DNA from: Bordetella parapertussis
Lineage (GTDB): Bacteria > Pseudomonadota > Gammaproteobacteria > Burkholderiales > SG8-41
Direction of reading: 5' to 3'
Assembly (NCBI GenBank): GCA_945861275.1
Contig: CAMATZ010000006.1
Location: 62,001-126,000 of the forward strand
DNA length: 64,000 nucleotides
The translations under genes and the position numbers were made by a program. The notes below the pieces were generated by a model that did no database searches, was not told the origin of the DNA, and was given only the letters and a program-made list of their open reading frames with translations. Shown here piece by piece: positions 44,722 through 53,578 of this stretch (the first letter of the stretch is position 1; each line of letters opens with the position of its first letter).

Positions 44722-46968
44722 ATGGCGATGCCGCAAGATCACGACAACACGCTGCAACTGCGCGCAACGCTCGATGACACGCCGAACGTGGCGGTTCAGT
44801 GGTTCGACGGTGATGGCCGTGTGCGCTATTGGAATCAGGCATCCAGCCGCCTGTTCGGATGGAGCGCCGGCGAAGCGATGGGCAGGACGCTGGACGAGAT
44901 CGGGCTTTGCACACCGCTACAGGCCGGTGAATTCACCGCAGCCCTGGAACAGATTTCCGGTCTAGGCCATGCGCTCGAGCCCGCGGAACGCACCTTTGTG
45001 CGCAAGGACGGTTCGCACGGCATCATCAGTTTCACGCTGTTTCCAATACCGTCGCTGTCTGGCGAGCCCTGTTTTGCCTGCACCGTTATCGATGTCACCG
45101 CACACCGCGAAGCGGAAAACCGGATTCGCCGGCTGAACCGCGTCTACGCCGTGCTCAGCAACATCAACGCCGTGCTGGTGCGCATCAAGGATCGGCAGAC
45201 GCTGATCGAAGAGGCTTGCCGCATTGCGGTCGAGCACGGTGGCTTTGGCGTGGTGTGGATCGGGCAGGTGAATCATGCCGCCGGACGCGTGGATTCGGTG
45301 GCGTGGGCGGGCGTCGATGGCTGGGAGTTCCACGCCATAGAGGCAGCATCACGCGGCACACTGCAAGGCGGATCGGGGCTGCTCGCGCGCTGCATCCGCG
45401 AGCAGCAGCCGGCAGTGGAGAGCGATATGTCGGCGCAGCAATGGCCGATGGGCGCGCGACGGCGGCGCGCGGTGGAACTCGGTTACCGTTCGGTGATCAT
45501 CCTGCCGCTGATCGTGAATGCCGAGGTCGTGGGGCTGTGCGGCATGATGGCGAAGGAGACCGATTTCTTCAGTGACGATGAGGTGCGCCTGCTGATGGAC
45601 CTGGCGGGGGATGTCGCGTTCGCGCTGGAGGTTATCGAGAAAGAAAACCGCATCAACTATCTGGCCTACTATGACTCGCTGACGGGGTTGCCCAATCGCA
45701 CGCTGTTGATGGATCGTCTCGGACAGTTAGCGCATGCCGCGGGACAACGCGACAGCAAGCTCGCTCTGATTGTGGTGGACATCCGGCGCTTTCGCTTTGT
45801 CAACGAATCCGCCGGACGTCAGGCCGGTGACACACTGTTGCGCGAGCTGGCGCAGCGTTTGCGGTTGTCGTGGCGCGAACCGGACAATGTCGGGCGCGTC
45901 GCGGGAGACTGCTTTGCACTGGCACTGGGCGATTACGCCAACGAAGCCGAATTGATGCACGCCATCGAGCAGTCCATCATGGAGGTGCTGCGGGCGCCGT
46001 TCCTGGTGGGCGGGCGCGAGGTGACGGTGTCGATGTCCGCCGGCGTGGCGGTGTTTCCAGAAGATGGCGCGGACGCCGACACGCTGTTCAAGAACGCCGA
46101 GGCCGCGTTAAAGCAGGCCAAGGCGCTGGCCGAGCCGTACCTGTTCTATCAGCCGCAAATGAATGCGCGCATGGCGGAAACGCTGTTGATCGAAAACCAC
46201 ATGCGGCGCGCGCTCGATCGCGAACAATTCGTGCTTCACTATCAGCCCAAGGTTGAAACTTTAGGGGCGCGCGTGACCGGGTTTGAAGCTCTGATACGCT
46301 GGAACGATCCCGATTCCGGACTGGTTGCGCCCGCTGCGTTTATTTCGATCATCGAAGAAACCGGCATGATCGTCGAGGCCGGACATTGGGCGATGTGCCG
46401 CGTCTTGCAGGATCAGGCCTTGTGGCGGCAGCAAGGACTCACGCCGCCGCGGGTTGCGGTCAACGTTTCGGCGGTGCAACTGCGGCACAAGGACTTTACC
46501 GATCAGGTGCGCGCGCTGGTAAACGCGGGCGCAGCGGGCGCGTCTGCACTCGATCTGGAAATCACCGAAAGCCTGCTGATGCACGATATGGAAGGCTGCA
46601 TCCGCAAGCTCAAGGCGATCCGCGATCTGGGCGTGAACATCGCGATCGACGATTTTGGCACCGGCTACTCTTCGCTCGCGTACTTGTCCAAACTGCCGGT
46701 CAATGCACTGAAAATAGACCGCTCGTTCATTGAAGGACTGCCGGGTGACGGCGATAATCTGTCCATCGTCGCTTCGATCATTTCACTCGCGCACGCGCTC
46801 AAAATCAAGGTGATTGCCGAAGGCGTGGAGACCGTCGAGCAATTGCAGGTGCTGCAATCACTGGAATGCGACGAAATCCAGGGCTTTCTGATCAGCCTGC
46901 CGGTGACGGCGGAATGCGTCGCCGCGATGCTGTCACCATTCGATTCTGGTGTAGAGGGGAAACCGTGA
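44722..46968 (+). CDS. PAS-GAF-GGDEF-EAL protein with degenerate GGDEF
   Basis: Cytoplasmic c-di-GMP signalling protein of 748 residues. PAS domain about 10-130, GAF about 150-300, GGDEF domain about 305-475, EAL domain about 490-740. The GGDEF motif reads AGDCF (394-398), so cyclase activity is unlikely, while the RxxD inhibitory site (REPD) five residues before it is kept. EAL at 522-524, ITES, DDFGTGYSS, LKIDRSF and AEGVET are intact, so phosphodiesterase activity is likely. The following lipoprotein gene overlaps its stop by one base. Confidence 0.9.
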   Translation: MAMPQDHDNTLQLRATLDDTPNVAVQWFDGDGRVRYWNQASSRLFGWSAGEAMGRTLDEIGLCTPLQAGEFTAALEQISGLGHALEPAERTFVRKDGSHGIISFTLFPIPSLSGEPCFACTVIDVTAHREAENRIRRLNRVYAVLSNINAVLVRIKDRQTLIEEACRIAVEHGGFGVVWIGQVNHAAGRVDSVAWAGVDGWEFHAIEAASRGTLQGGSGLLARCIREQQPAVESDMSAQQWPMGARRRRAVELGYRSVIILPLIVNAEVVGLCGMMAKETDFFSDDEVRLLMDLAGDVAFALEVIEKENRINYLAYYDSLTGLPNRTLLMDRLGQLAHAAGQRDSKLALIVVDIRRFRFVNESAGRQAGDTLLRELAQRLRLSWREPDNVGRVAGDCFALALGDYANEAELMHAIEQSIMEVLRAPFLVGGREVTVSMSAGVAVFPEDGADADTLFKNAEAALKQAKALAEPYLFYQPQMNARMAETLLIENHMRRALDREQFVLHYQPKVETLGARVTGFEALIRWNDPDSGLVAPAAFISIIEETGMIVEAGHWAMCRVLQDQALWRQQGLTPPRVAVNVSAVQLRHKDFTDQVRALVNAGAAGASALDLEITESLLMHDMEGCIRKLKAIRDLGVNIAIDDFGTGYSSLAYLSKLPVNALKIDRSFIEGLPGDGDNLSIVASIISLAHALKIKVIAEGVETVEQLQVLQSLECDEIQGFLISLPVTAECVAAMLSPFDSGVEGKP

Positions 46969-48224
46969 TGAAACGCAAAAAGTGGTTGCACGTTGCCGTG
47001 TGGTTGGCGGTGGTGGCGATGATCGGCTGCGCAGCCGTCGAGCGCCAGCGCGAGCGTGGTGTAAACGCGCCGGCGGTGCGCATCGATCCGCCGCCCGCTT
47101 ACATGGCAGCGGCGAAAAAGGCGCTGGCCGAGCCGTTCAAGGGCATTACCAGCAACGGCAAAATTGTTCCCGGCCTGTATTCAGTGGGCAACACCGGCGT
47201 ATCCACCGAGCCGATCCGGCGCGCGGCAGAGGATTTTATTGTAGCGCTCACCGCGCAACAGCGCGCGCAAGCGCTGTTCCCCGTGACCAGCAATGAGTGG
47301 CGTAACTGGAGCAACATTCATCGTTACCCGCGCGACGGCGTGATGCTCGGTGACATGAGCGCAGCGCAGCGCGAACGCGCGTTTGCGTTGATGCGGGCGA
47401 CGCTTTCCGCGCGCGGGTTCGATGGCGCGCGCGACATCATGAAGCTCAACGAGACCATCGCCGAACTCACCGGCAAGTTCGACGAATACGGTGACGATCT
47501 CTACTGGTTTACCGTGATGGGCACGCCGTCGGCAACCGCGCCGTGGGGCTGGCAGCTCGACGGCCATCACCTGGTGATCAACTGTTTTGTGATCGGTGAT
47601 CAGGTGGTGATGACGCCGCTGTTCATGGGATCGGAACCCACCCGTGCCGACGCGGGCAAATACGCCGGTACCGCGGTGTTTCAGGAAGAAGAGCGGCGCG
47701 GCCTCGCATTCATGCGCACGCTCACCCCCGCGCAGCGCGCGAAAGCGGTAGTCGGCGACACATTGCCGCGCGAAGTGTCCGCGCCTGCGTTTAACGACAA
47801 TCTTCAATTGCGCTATCAGGGCCTGCGCTACGGCGAGCTGTCTGTGGCGCAGCAAAGCCAGTTGCTCGAACTCATTGAATTGCACATCGGCAAGATGCGT
47901 GAGGGACATAGCGCGGTGCGCATGGCGGAGATCAAGCGCCATCTCGACCAGACCTGGTTTGCGTGGATGGGCAGCGCTGCCGAGGACAGCGTGTTCTATT
48001 ACCGCATCCATAGTCCGGTGGCGCTGATCGAGTTTGACCATGTGCGCGGCATCGCGCTGAATAGTCCGGAGCCCTCGCGCAATCATGCGCACACAGTGAT
48101 CCGCACACCCAACGGCAACGATTACGGCATGGATCTGCTGCGGCAGCATCACGCGCGGTTTGAGCATATCAAGGGCGAGCACGTGGCGCGGCACACTGCC
48201 CGCAAGCTGCACCTGACGCCTTGA
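46968..48224 (+). CDS. DUF3500 lipoprotein
   Basis: The ATG at 46968 overlaps the TGA of the GGDEF-EAL gene by one base. MKRKKWLHVAVWLAVVAMIGC is a lipoprotein signal with lipobox MIGC, so the protein is membrane-anchored in the periplasm. The rest (about 400 residues) matches DUF3500: FIVALTAQQRAQALFPVTSNEWRNWSN, WGWQLDGHHLVINCFVIGD, and the C-terminal RIHSPVALIEFDH with a His-rich end. DUF3500 has no established function. The open frame back to 46866 is not used. Confidence 0.82.
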   Translation: MKRKKWLHVAVWLAVVAMIGCAAVERQRERGVNAPAVRIDPPPAYMAAAKKALAEPFKGITSNGKIVPGLYSVGNTGVSTEPIRRAAEDFIVALTAQQRAQALFPVTSNEWRNWSNIHRYPRDGVMLGDMSAAQRERAFALMRATLSARGFDGARDIMKLNETIAELTGKFDEYGDDLYWFTVMGTPSATAPWGWQLDGHHLVINCFVIGDQVVMTPLFMGSEPTRADAGKYAGTAVFQEEERRGLAFMRTLTPAQRAKAVVGDTLPREVSAPAFNDNLQLRYQGLRYGELSVAQQSQLLELIELHIGKMREGHSAVRMAEIKRHLDQTWFAWMGSAAEDSVFYYRIHSPVALIEFDHVRGIALNSPEPSRNHAHTVIRTPNGNDYGMDLLRQHHARFEHIKGEHVARHTARKLHLTP

Positions 48225-48370
48225 GCACTTCATCCCACGCGCGGTCTGGGCGTGGCGCCGGATGATGATGCGCATTGATAAGTCAAGCACACATGGGGTG
48301 TGCATGACGCAGATGAGACTTTCTATTAACTGATTTTCGAAACTAGCGTGGGCAGCGCCACTACCCTGAT

Positions 48371-49963
48371 ATGAAGAAACCTCTGGAAGTTCTGTGCCTG
48401 TACGCCGCCCACAACTACACCCTCAACGGCGCCTTCGCCAGCCGCGCCGCCCGCGATCCGCAACGCGAGTTCTTATTCTTCAACGGCACGTCGTGGACGT
48501 GGCAGGCGTTTGGCGAAGCGGTTGAGCGCACCGCGAGGCTGTTCGTTGCACGTGGCGTCAAAAAAAGCGACCGTGTAGGTGTGATGGCACGCAACTGTGA
48601 CGGGCATGTGCTGGCATTGTTGGCGCTGGCGCGCATCGGCGCGATCATGGTGCCGGTGAATCCGGAATTTGGCGTGCAGGAGGCGAAGTATGTGTTTCAT
48701 CATGCCGAGGTGAGTGCGGTGCTGGCGGCGAGCGACACGCTGGCCGTGGCGCGGCAGGCCGCCGCGGGTCTCGCGATACCGCCGTGGTTTGCGCTGATCG
48801 ACGGCGCAGCAGACGATGCGCCGTTGCTTAGTGAGCTTGCGGCCAACGCGCCGCAGTTGGCGCTGCCAACAGACATCACTGCCGACGACACGGTGCTGAT
48901 CGTCTACACCTCGGGCACCACCGGTTTTCCCAAGGGTGCGATGCACAGCCAGCGCAGCTTTGTTACCGGCGGTGAGGCCTTTGTGCAGCGCGTGTATCTG
49001 CAGCACGACGACCGCGTGATGGTGGTGCTGCCGATGTTTCATATCAACGCCAATTTCTACTCGGTGGCGGGCACGCTGGCGGCGGGTGCTGCTCTGATAA
49101 TTGTGCCGAAGTTTTCAGCGTCAACCTTCTGGCAGGTGGCTGCGGACACCGGCGCCACCGAAGTCAACATTATCGAAGCCATGGGCACCATACTGGTGAA
49201 CCGGCCGCGCAGCGAGTATCGCCCCGATCACAAATTGCGCGCCGTGTATGGGGTGCGCGCGAGTTACGCGGATACCTTTCGTAATGAATTCGGCATTCCC
49301 ATACTGATCGGCGGCTACGGCATGACCGAGATTCCGGGCGTGACCTGTAACCCTGTGGAAGGCGTGCAGAAGTGGAACACCATGGGGCCGGTGGGGCGGC
49401 ATCCCGACCCCGATCGCCCGTGGGCGCAATGCCGCGTGGTGGATGACGAGGGGCGCGATGTCGGGGTGGATCGGGAAGGCGAGATGTGGGTGAAAACACC
49501 TATCGTGATGCAGGGCTATTTTCGCGATGCGGCGCAGACGGCAGCGGCATTTCACGAGGGTTGGTTCAAAACCGGCGACGTGGTGAAGTGCGACGCAGAG
49601 GGTTACTACACGTTTGTTACGCGCAAGGGCGACATCATTCGCCGCCGCGGTGAAAACATCGCCGGCGCGGAACTCGACCGCGTGATCGGCGCGCATCCGG
49701 CAGTACATGAAGCGGCGGCAGTCGCAGTGCCCGCCGAACTGGGCGAGGACGACATACTGGTGGCAGTGGTGTTGAAGCCGGGCGAGAAGACCAGCGCGCA
49801 GGACATCGCGCAATGGTGCCGCGAACGTTTGGCGCCGCAGAAAGTGCCGCGCTATGTGCTGTTTGTGGACGAATTGCCGCACACCCCGACCGCCAAGGTG
49901 CTAAAGCAGGTGTTGAAGGCGGATAAAAGTTTGAAAAGTAGAGCGGTGGATTTGGCGGGGTAG
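48371..49963 (+). CDS. acyl-CoA synthetase (AMP-forming), CaiC-like
   Basis: ANL-superfamily ligase of 530 residues. The ATP loop is IVYTSGTTGFPKGAMHS, then GYGMTEIPG, the hinge region GWFKTGDVVKCDAEGYYTFVTRKGDIIRRRGENI and the catalytic lysine in PHTPTAKVLKQ. The layout is close to crotonobetaine/carnitine-CoA ligases and other short-acid ligases. It activates an acid to its CoA ester before beta-oxidation; the acid is unknown. The ribosome-binding site is weak. Confidence 0.9.
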   Translation: MKKPLEVLCLYAAHNYTLNGAFASRAARDPQREFLFFNGTSWTWQAFGEAVERTARLFVARGVKKSDRVGVMARNCDGHVLALLALARIGAIMVPVNPEFGVQEAKYVFHHAEVSAVLAASDTLAVARQAAAGLAIPPWFALIDGAADDAPLLSELAANAPQLALPTDITADDTVLIVYTSGTTGFPKGAMHSQRSFVTGGEAFVQRVYLQHDDRVMVVLPMFHINANFYSVAGTLAAGAALIIVPKFSASTFWQVAADTGATEVNIIEAMGTILVNRPRSEYRPDHKLRAVYGVRASYADTFRNEFGIPILIGGYGMTEIPGVTCNPVEGVQKWNTMGPVGRHPDPDRPWAQCRVVDDEGRDVGVDREGEMWVKTPIVMQGYFRDAAQTAAAFHEGWFKTGDVVKCDAEGYYTFVTRKGDIIRRRGENIAGAELDRVIGAHPAVHEAAAVAVPAELGEDDILVAVVLKPGEKTSAQDIAQWCRERLAPQKVPRYVLFVDELPHTPTAKVLKQVLKADKSLKSRAVDLAG

Positions 49964-50000
49964 CAATTCCGGGAGACGCGCAATTGAGCTGCCCTTGCGG

Positions 50001-50981
50001 CTACTCTGGCTTAAGTCCGATGGTGTTGATGAGATTCTGAAAGCGCACGATCTCTTCCCGGATGTACTGGGCAAGATCAGCCGGCGTACCGGGTTCGGGT
50101 TCAATACCCTGACTCTTGAGCAGCTCCGCCAACTGAGGCGTATGCAGCACCGCATTGATCTCTGAATTGAGACGTTGAACGATCGCCGCGGGCGTTCGGC
50201 GCGGCACGACCAGCGAATTCCAGGACTTGGTCTGGTAGCCCCTGATGCCGCTTTCGTCAATGGTGGGAATGTCCGGCCCGATGGCGGAGCGTTTGGCGGT
50301 AGAGACAGCCAGCGCCCGCAGCCGTCCGGCATCTGCGTGCGGCTTCAGCACCGAGATGCCGCCGAACATGAGGGCAATCTGACCGCCCATCACGTCGACC
50401 GTCGCCGCGCCTACGCCCTTGTAGGGGACGTGCACGATGTCGATGGCCGCCATGTGCTTGAACAATTCCGTAGCCAGATGATTGCCCGACCCAATACCGG
50501 CCGACCCGTAATTGAGCTTGCCGGGATTAGCCTTCGCATGGGCCACGAGTTGCGCTACGGATCTGGCGGGCACTGTGGGATGCACGGCGAGCAGATAAGG
50601 TGTCGATCCGAGCATGGACACCGGCGCAAAATCGCGTTCCGGGTGATAGGGCAGTTTGCTGTTCAACGCGGGATTGACTGCGAGCGTGGTGATGGTGGCG
50701 ACCAGCAGGGTGTAGCCATCGGCAGGAGCGCGTGCCGTAATCTCTGCGCCGATAATGCTGGCTGCGCCGCCGCGGTTATCGACAATCACCGGCTGACCGA
50801 GACGCCTGGCGAGCATCTCGTTTACCGCTCTGCCTATGAGATCGGCAGAGCCGCCGGGCGCGTACGGCACGATCAGCCGGATCGGCTTGCTCGGATACGG
50901 TCGTTGCTGGGCCGCACCGCTGGTGCAGAACAGTGTGCCGATTGCAAACAGCGCGACGCCGGGTACCGCGCAGGTTTTCAT
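50001..50981 (-). CDS. Bug-family (TctC) substrate-binding protein
   Basis: Periplasmic receptor of 326 residues. Signal peptide (VALFAIGTLFCTSGAAQQ), then the Bug hallmark YPSKPIRLIVPYAPGGSADLIGRAVNEML and VIVDNRGGAASIIGAE; KLNYGSAGIGSGNHLATELFK is the second ligand-loop region. No TctA/TctB permease is adjacent, so it is an orphan receptor. An AT-rich motif lies at 51074-51095, about 100 bases before the ATG. Confidence 0.93.
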   Translation of the reverse strand: MKTCAVPGVALFAIGTLFCTSGAAQQRPYPSKPIRLIVPYAPGGSADLIGRAVNEMLARRLGQPVIVDNRGGAASIIGAEITARAPADGYTLLVATITTLAVNPALNSKLPYHPERDFAPVSMLGSTPYLLAVHPTVPARSVAQLVAHAKANPGKLNYGSAGIGSGNHLATELFKHMAAIDIVHVPYKGVGAATVDVMGGQIALMFGGISVLKPHADAGRLRALAVSTAKRSAIGPDIPTIDESGIRGYQTKSWNSLVVPRRTPAAIVQRLNSEINAVLHTPQLAELLKSQGIEPEPGTPADLAQYIREEIVRFQNLINTIGLKPE

Positions 50982-51073
50982 CGCCGGAATTTAGCGGCTG
51001 GGCCAGCGCACGTCAAACCTGGCCTTTCGCAACAGCAGTGGCCGCCAGGTGCCGGTCGCTTTGCGGGCGGTCT

Positions 51074-51095
51074 ATTGTAACTATTTGTTTTTAAA
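51074..51095 (+). repeat. AT-rich leader motif, copy upstream of a Bug gene
   Basis: All 22 bases match the copy at 26803-26824. Relative to the Bug gene at 50981 the motif reads in the A-rich direction. Confidence 0.6.
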
Positions 51096-51237
51096 TATAA
51101 ATTCGCAATAAATTTGATGAGCAGGATGGCCGCGCTGATAGCTATGTTCATCTGCCGTCATCTGTGGCTAAATCCGTTCTTCATTAATTGGCGTCAAGCA
51201 CTATTGGCCACAGATGAACACCGATTAGAACAACGAG

Positions 51238-51320
51238 CGTAGCGTGCGCCATGCGCACGATTCACTCGAGTATCCGTGCCGCGGATGCACAGGCTGATCG
51301 TGCGCATGGCGCACGCTACG
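51238..51320. repeat. GTAGCGTGCGC inverted repeat, copy 1
   Basis: Two perfect 24-base arms, 51238-51261 and 51297-51320, are exact reverse complements around a 35-base centre. Each arm contains the palindromic core GTGCGCCATGCGCAC. A close relative is at 56276-56355. Confidence 0.85.
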
Positions 51321-51382
51321 GGTTTGCCTGTGTTCATCTGTGAAAAAAAGTTTTACGATTTGACTTCAACAGGAGGAATGTC

Positions 51383-52663
51383 ATGATTACCCAAGTATCT
51401 AAGTTGCGCAGTATGTTACTGGCGAGCGTGTTAACCGTGCCAGCGGTATTTGCCCAGCAGCCTGCGGACGCGCCCGCTGCCGCTCCCGAAGCACCCAAAC
51501 CCGCGGTGTCCAAGCCGATTCCCTCCATACAGCCTGCGCCGGCGCTGGTGCCGGGGCGAGGGGATATACCCAGTGTCGAAATCGGCAAGCGCCTCTCCAA
51601 CGTCGCGCCGCCGCCGATGGGCGTGCCGGTGGACAAATTGCCGAAGCTCACCGTGCCCAAAGGCTTCAAGGTCGAGGTCTACGCACACAGCATCGGCAAC
51701 GCACGCACGCTGCGCATCGGCGACAAGGGCACAGTGTTCGTGTCGAACCGGCTGCTCGACAAGGTGTATGCGATTACCGACAAGGGCGGCAAACGCGAGA
51801 CCAAGGTGATTGCCTCGGGGATGGATCGTCCCAACGGCCTGGCGTTCCACAAAGGGGCCTTGTACGTGGCGGAAGGCACCAAAATCAACCGCTTCGACAA
51901 CATCGAAGACAACCTCGATAACCCGCCGAAGCCGGTGGTGATCTATGACGATCTGCCGAATCATGCATCGCATGGCTGGCGCTACATCGGCATCGGGCCC
52001 GATAACAAGCTCTATATTAACGTCGGCGCGCCGTGCAATATTTGCGAGCCGCCTCCAGGCCACGCGCAAATCCGCCGTATGAATCTCGACGGCAGCGGCG
52101 CGGAAATTTACGCGATGGGGATCCGTAACTCGGTAGGCTTCGACTGGAACCCGGTGACCAAGGAGCTGTATTTCACCGAGCATGGCCGCGACTGGCTATC
52201 GGAAGATCTGCCCGAGGATGAGTTGAATCGCGTGACCAAGCAAGGCCAGCATTTCGGCTTTCCCTATTGCCACAACGGCACCTTTACCGACCGCGAGACT
52301 GGCTGGGGCAAGTCGTGCTCGGATTACGTGAACCCTGCCGCGTTACTCGGACCGCATTCTGCGGCGCTCGGCATGCGTTTTTACACCGGCAATATGTTCC
52401 CCGGTTACAAAAACGCGATCTTCATGGCGCGCCACGGTTCGTGGAATCGCACCAGGAAAATCGGCGGCGATATTATCGTGGTCAGACTCAACCCGAACGG
52501 CACGGTGAAATCGCAAGAGGTATTCATGACTGGCTTCATGGTGGATAACGCCTACTTGGGCCGTCCGGTCGATGTGGCGGTGATGAAGGACGGTTCGATG
52601 CTGGTATCGGACGATCATGCGGGCGCCGTGTATCGCGTAACTTATGGTGTGCAGAAGCGCTGA
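51383..52663 (+). CDS. PQQ-dependent sugar dehydrogenase-like six-blade propeller protein
   Basis: Exported dehydrogenase of 426 residues, preceded by CAGGAGGAAT. After the signal (LLASVLTVPAVFAQ) and a Pro/Ala-rich linker, the propeller shows LTVPKGFKVEVYAHSIGNARTL, SGMDRPNGLAFHKGALYVAEG, MGIRNSVGFDWNP, FTEHGRDWLSEDLPEDELN and FMARHGSWNRT, the L-sorbosone/soluble glucose dehydrogenase pattern. The cytochrome gene follows after five bases and is the likely electron acceptor. The actual substrate is unknown. Confidence 0.87.
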   Translation: MITQVSKLRSMLLASVLTVPAVFAQQPADAPAAAPEAPKPAVSKPIPSIQPAPALVPGRGDIPSVEIGKRLSNVAPPPMGVPVDKLPKLTVPKGFKVEVYAHSIGNARTLRIGDKGTVFVSNRLLDKVYAITDKGGKRETKVIASGMDRPNGLAFHKGALYVAEGTKINRFDNIEDNLDNPPKPVVIYDDLPNHASHGWRYIGIGPDNKLYINVGAPCNICEPPPGHAQIRRMNLDGSGAEIYAMGIRNSVGFDWNPVTKELYFTEHGRDWLSEDLPEDELNRVTKQGQHFGFPYCHNGTFTDRETGWGKSCSDYVNPAALLGPHSAALGMRFYTGNMFPGYKNAIFMARHGSWNRTRKIGGDIIVVRLNPNGTVKSQEVFMTGFMVDNAYLGRPVDVAVMKDGSMLVSDDHAGAVYRVTYGVQKR

Positions 52664-52668
52664 TTACA

Positions 52669-53268
52669 TTGAGAAATTTGTTGGAGAGGATGCGCGGCGG
52701 CGCCAGCGTAGTGGCTGCCGCCGCGCTGGTTTTGGGGTGTGCCGCTCCTGCTGCTGCACAGTCGGTGCAGGAGCGGCTTGCAACCTGCCTGGCTTGTCAC
52801 GGCGCGAGCGGGCAATCCGCGACGCCAGACACGCCGTCGCTGGGCGCGCAGCCGGCGTTTTTTCTGACCATTCAACTATTCATGTTCCGCGAGAAGATCC
52901 GCGCGGTGCCGTTAATGAACCAGATGATGCAAGGTGTCAGCAACACGGATCTCAATGCACTTGCGGCTGCCATTTCCAAGCTGCCGCCACCGCAACCGCC
53001 CGCTGGCGCGCCCGACACCGCACGCATGGATGCCGCGCGCACGCTGTCCGAGCAAAATCGCTGCAATATTTGTCATGGCGGCAACTACGCGGGGGGTGAA
53101 AACGTGCCGCGTATCGCTGGTCAGCGTGAAGACTATTTGCTGAAGACCCTGCGCGAATACAAGGCCAACACACGACGCGGCTACGATGCCGCGATGTCGG
53201 ACGTGCTGCATTCGGTGAGCGATGAGCAGGTTGCTGATCTGGCGTATTTTCTGGCGCGAATGAAGTAG
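52669..53268 (+). CDS. di-heme cytochrome c (c4-like)
   Basis: Periplasmic electron carrier with two heme sites, CLACH and CNICH, in two similar halves. The frame opens with TTG at 52669; an ATG at 52690 with GGAGAGG directly before it is an alternative, and both leave a usable signal peptide (VVAAAALVLGCAAPAAAQ). Distal methionines are plausible in MNQMMQGVS and FLARMK. It lies five bases after the PQQ-type dehydrogenase, so the two probably work together. Confidence 0.88.
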   Translation: MRNLLERMRGGASVVAAAALVLGCAAPAAAQSVQERLATCLACHGASGQSATPDTPSLGAQPAFFLTIQLFMFREKIRAVPLMNQMMQGVSNTDLNALAAAISKLPPPQPPAGAPDTARMDAARTLSEQNRCNICHGGNYAGGENVPRIAGQREDYLLKTLREYKANTRRGYDAAMSDVLHSVSDEQVADLAYFLARMK

Positions 53269-53578
53269 ACACGGGAAGTTATTGCGTGTGCGCCAGCAAA
53301 CGTGATTGGCGTCGCGGATTTTGGTACGCCAACCCCAAAAACATTTTGACAGGATTAACAGGATCAACAGGATGGGGGGTATCCTGTTAATCCTGTCTAT
53401 CGATGTAAGTTTGCTTCGGATGAGCACAGATTGAATTCGCTGTCGTTCCCGCCGCAGCCTGCCCTCGAATGCGTTTGTCGGGGATCGGAACGACAACGGG
53501 TTTAATCTGCGTCCATCTGTGTTCATCTGTGGCAAAAAAAGTTTTTGAACCTATAGCAGCACAACCGGAGGCCCTGAA
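53269..53578. other. intergenic region with repeats before the Gfo/Idh/MocA gene
   Basis: A 310-base gap without a gene. It contains the perfect 16-base inverted repeat at 53349-53396 and, at about 53504-53548, a CATCTGTGTTCATCTGTGGC unit followed by an A run. The same unit with a very similar A-run ending sits in front of the gene at 51383. Confidence 0.6.
53349..53396. repeat. ACAGGATTAACAGGAT inverted repeat
   Basis: ACAGGATTAACAGGAT (53349-53364) and its exact reverse complement (53381-53396) flank a 16-base centre. It can form a strong hairpin after the cytochrome gene. Confidence 0.8.

Larger units (their letters stand above)
50982..51382. other. intergenic region built from several repeats
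   Basis: A 401-base gap between divergent genes with no credible ORF. It holds the AT-rich motif (51074-51095), fragments of the ATCTGTGTTCATCTGTG repeat at about 51145-51167, 51209-51221 (inverted) and 51329-51342, and between the last two the GTAGCGTGCGC inverted repeat (51238-51320), which appears nested. Confidence 0.6.

Noticed and set aside
47181-48305. 374-codon minus-strand ORF
   Set aside because: Antisense to the DUF3500 lipoprotein; long antisense frames are common at this GC content and it shows no family motif.
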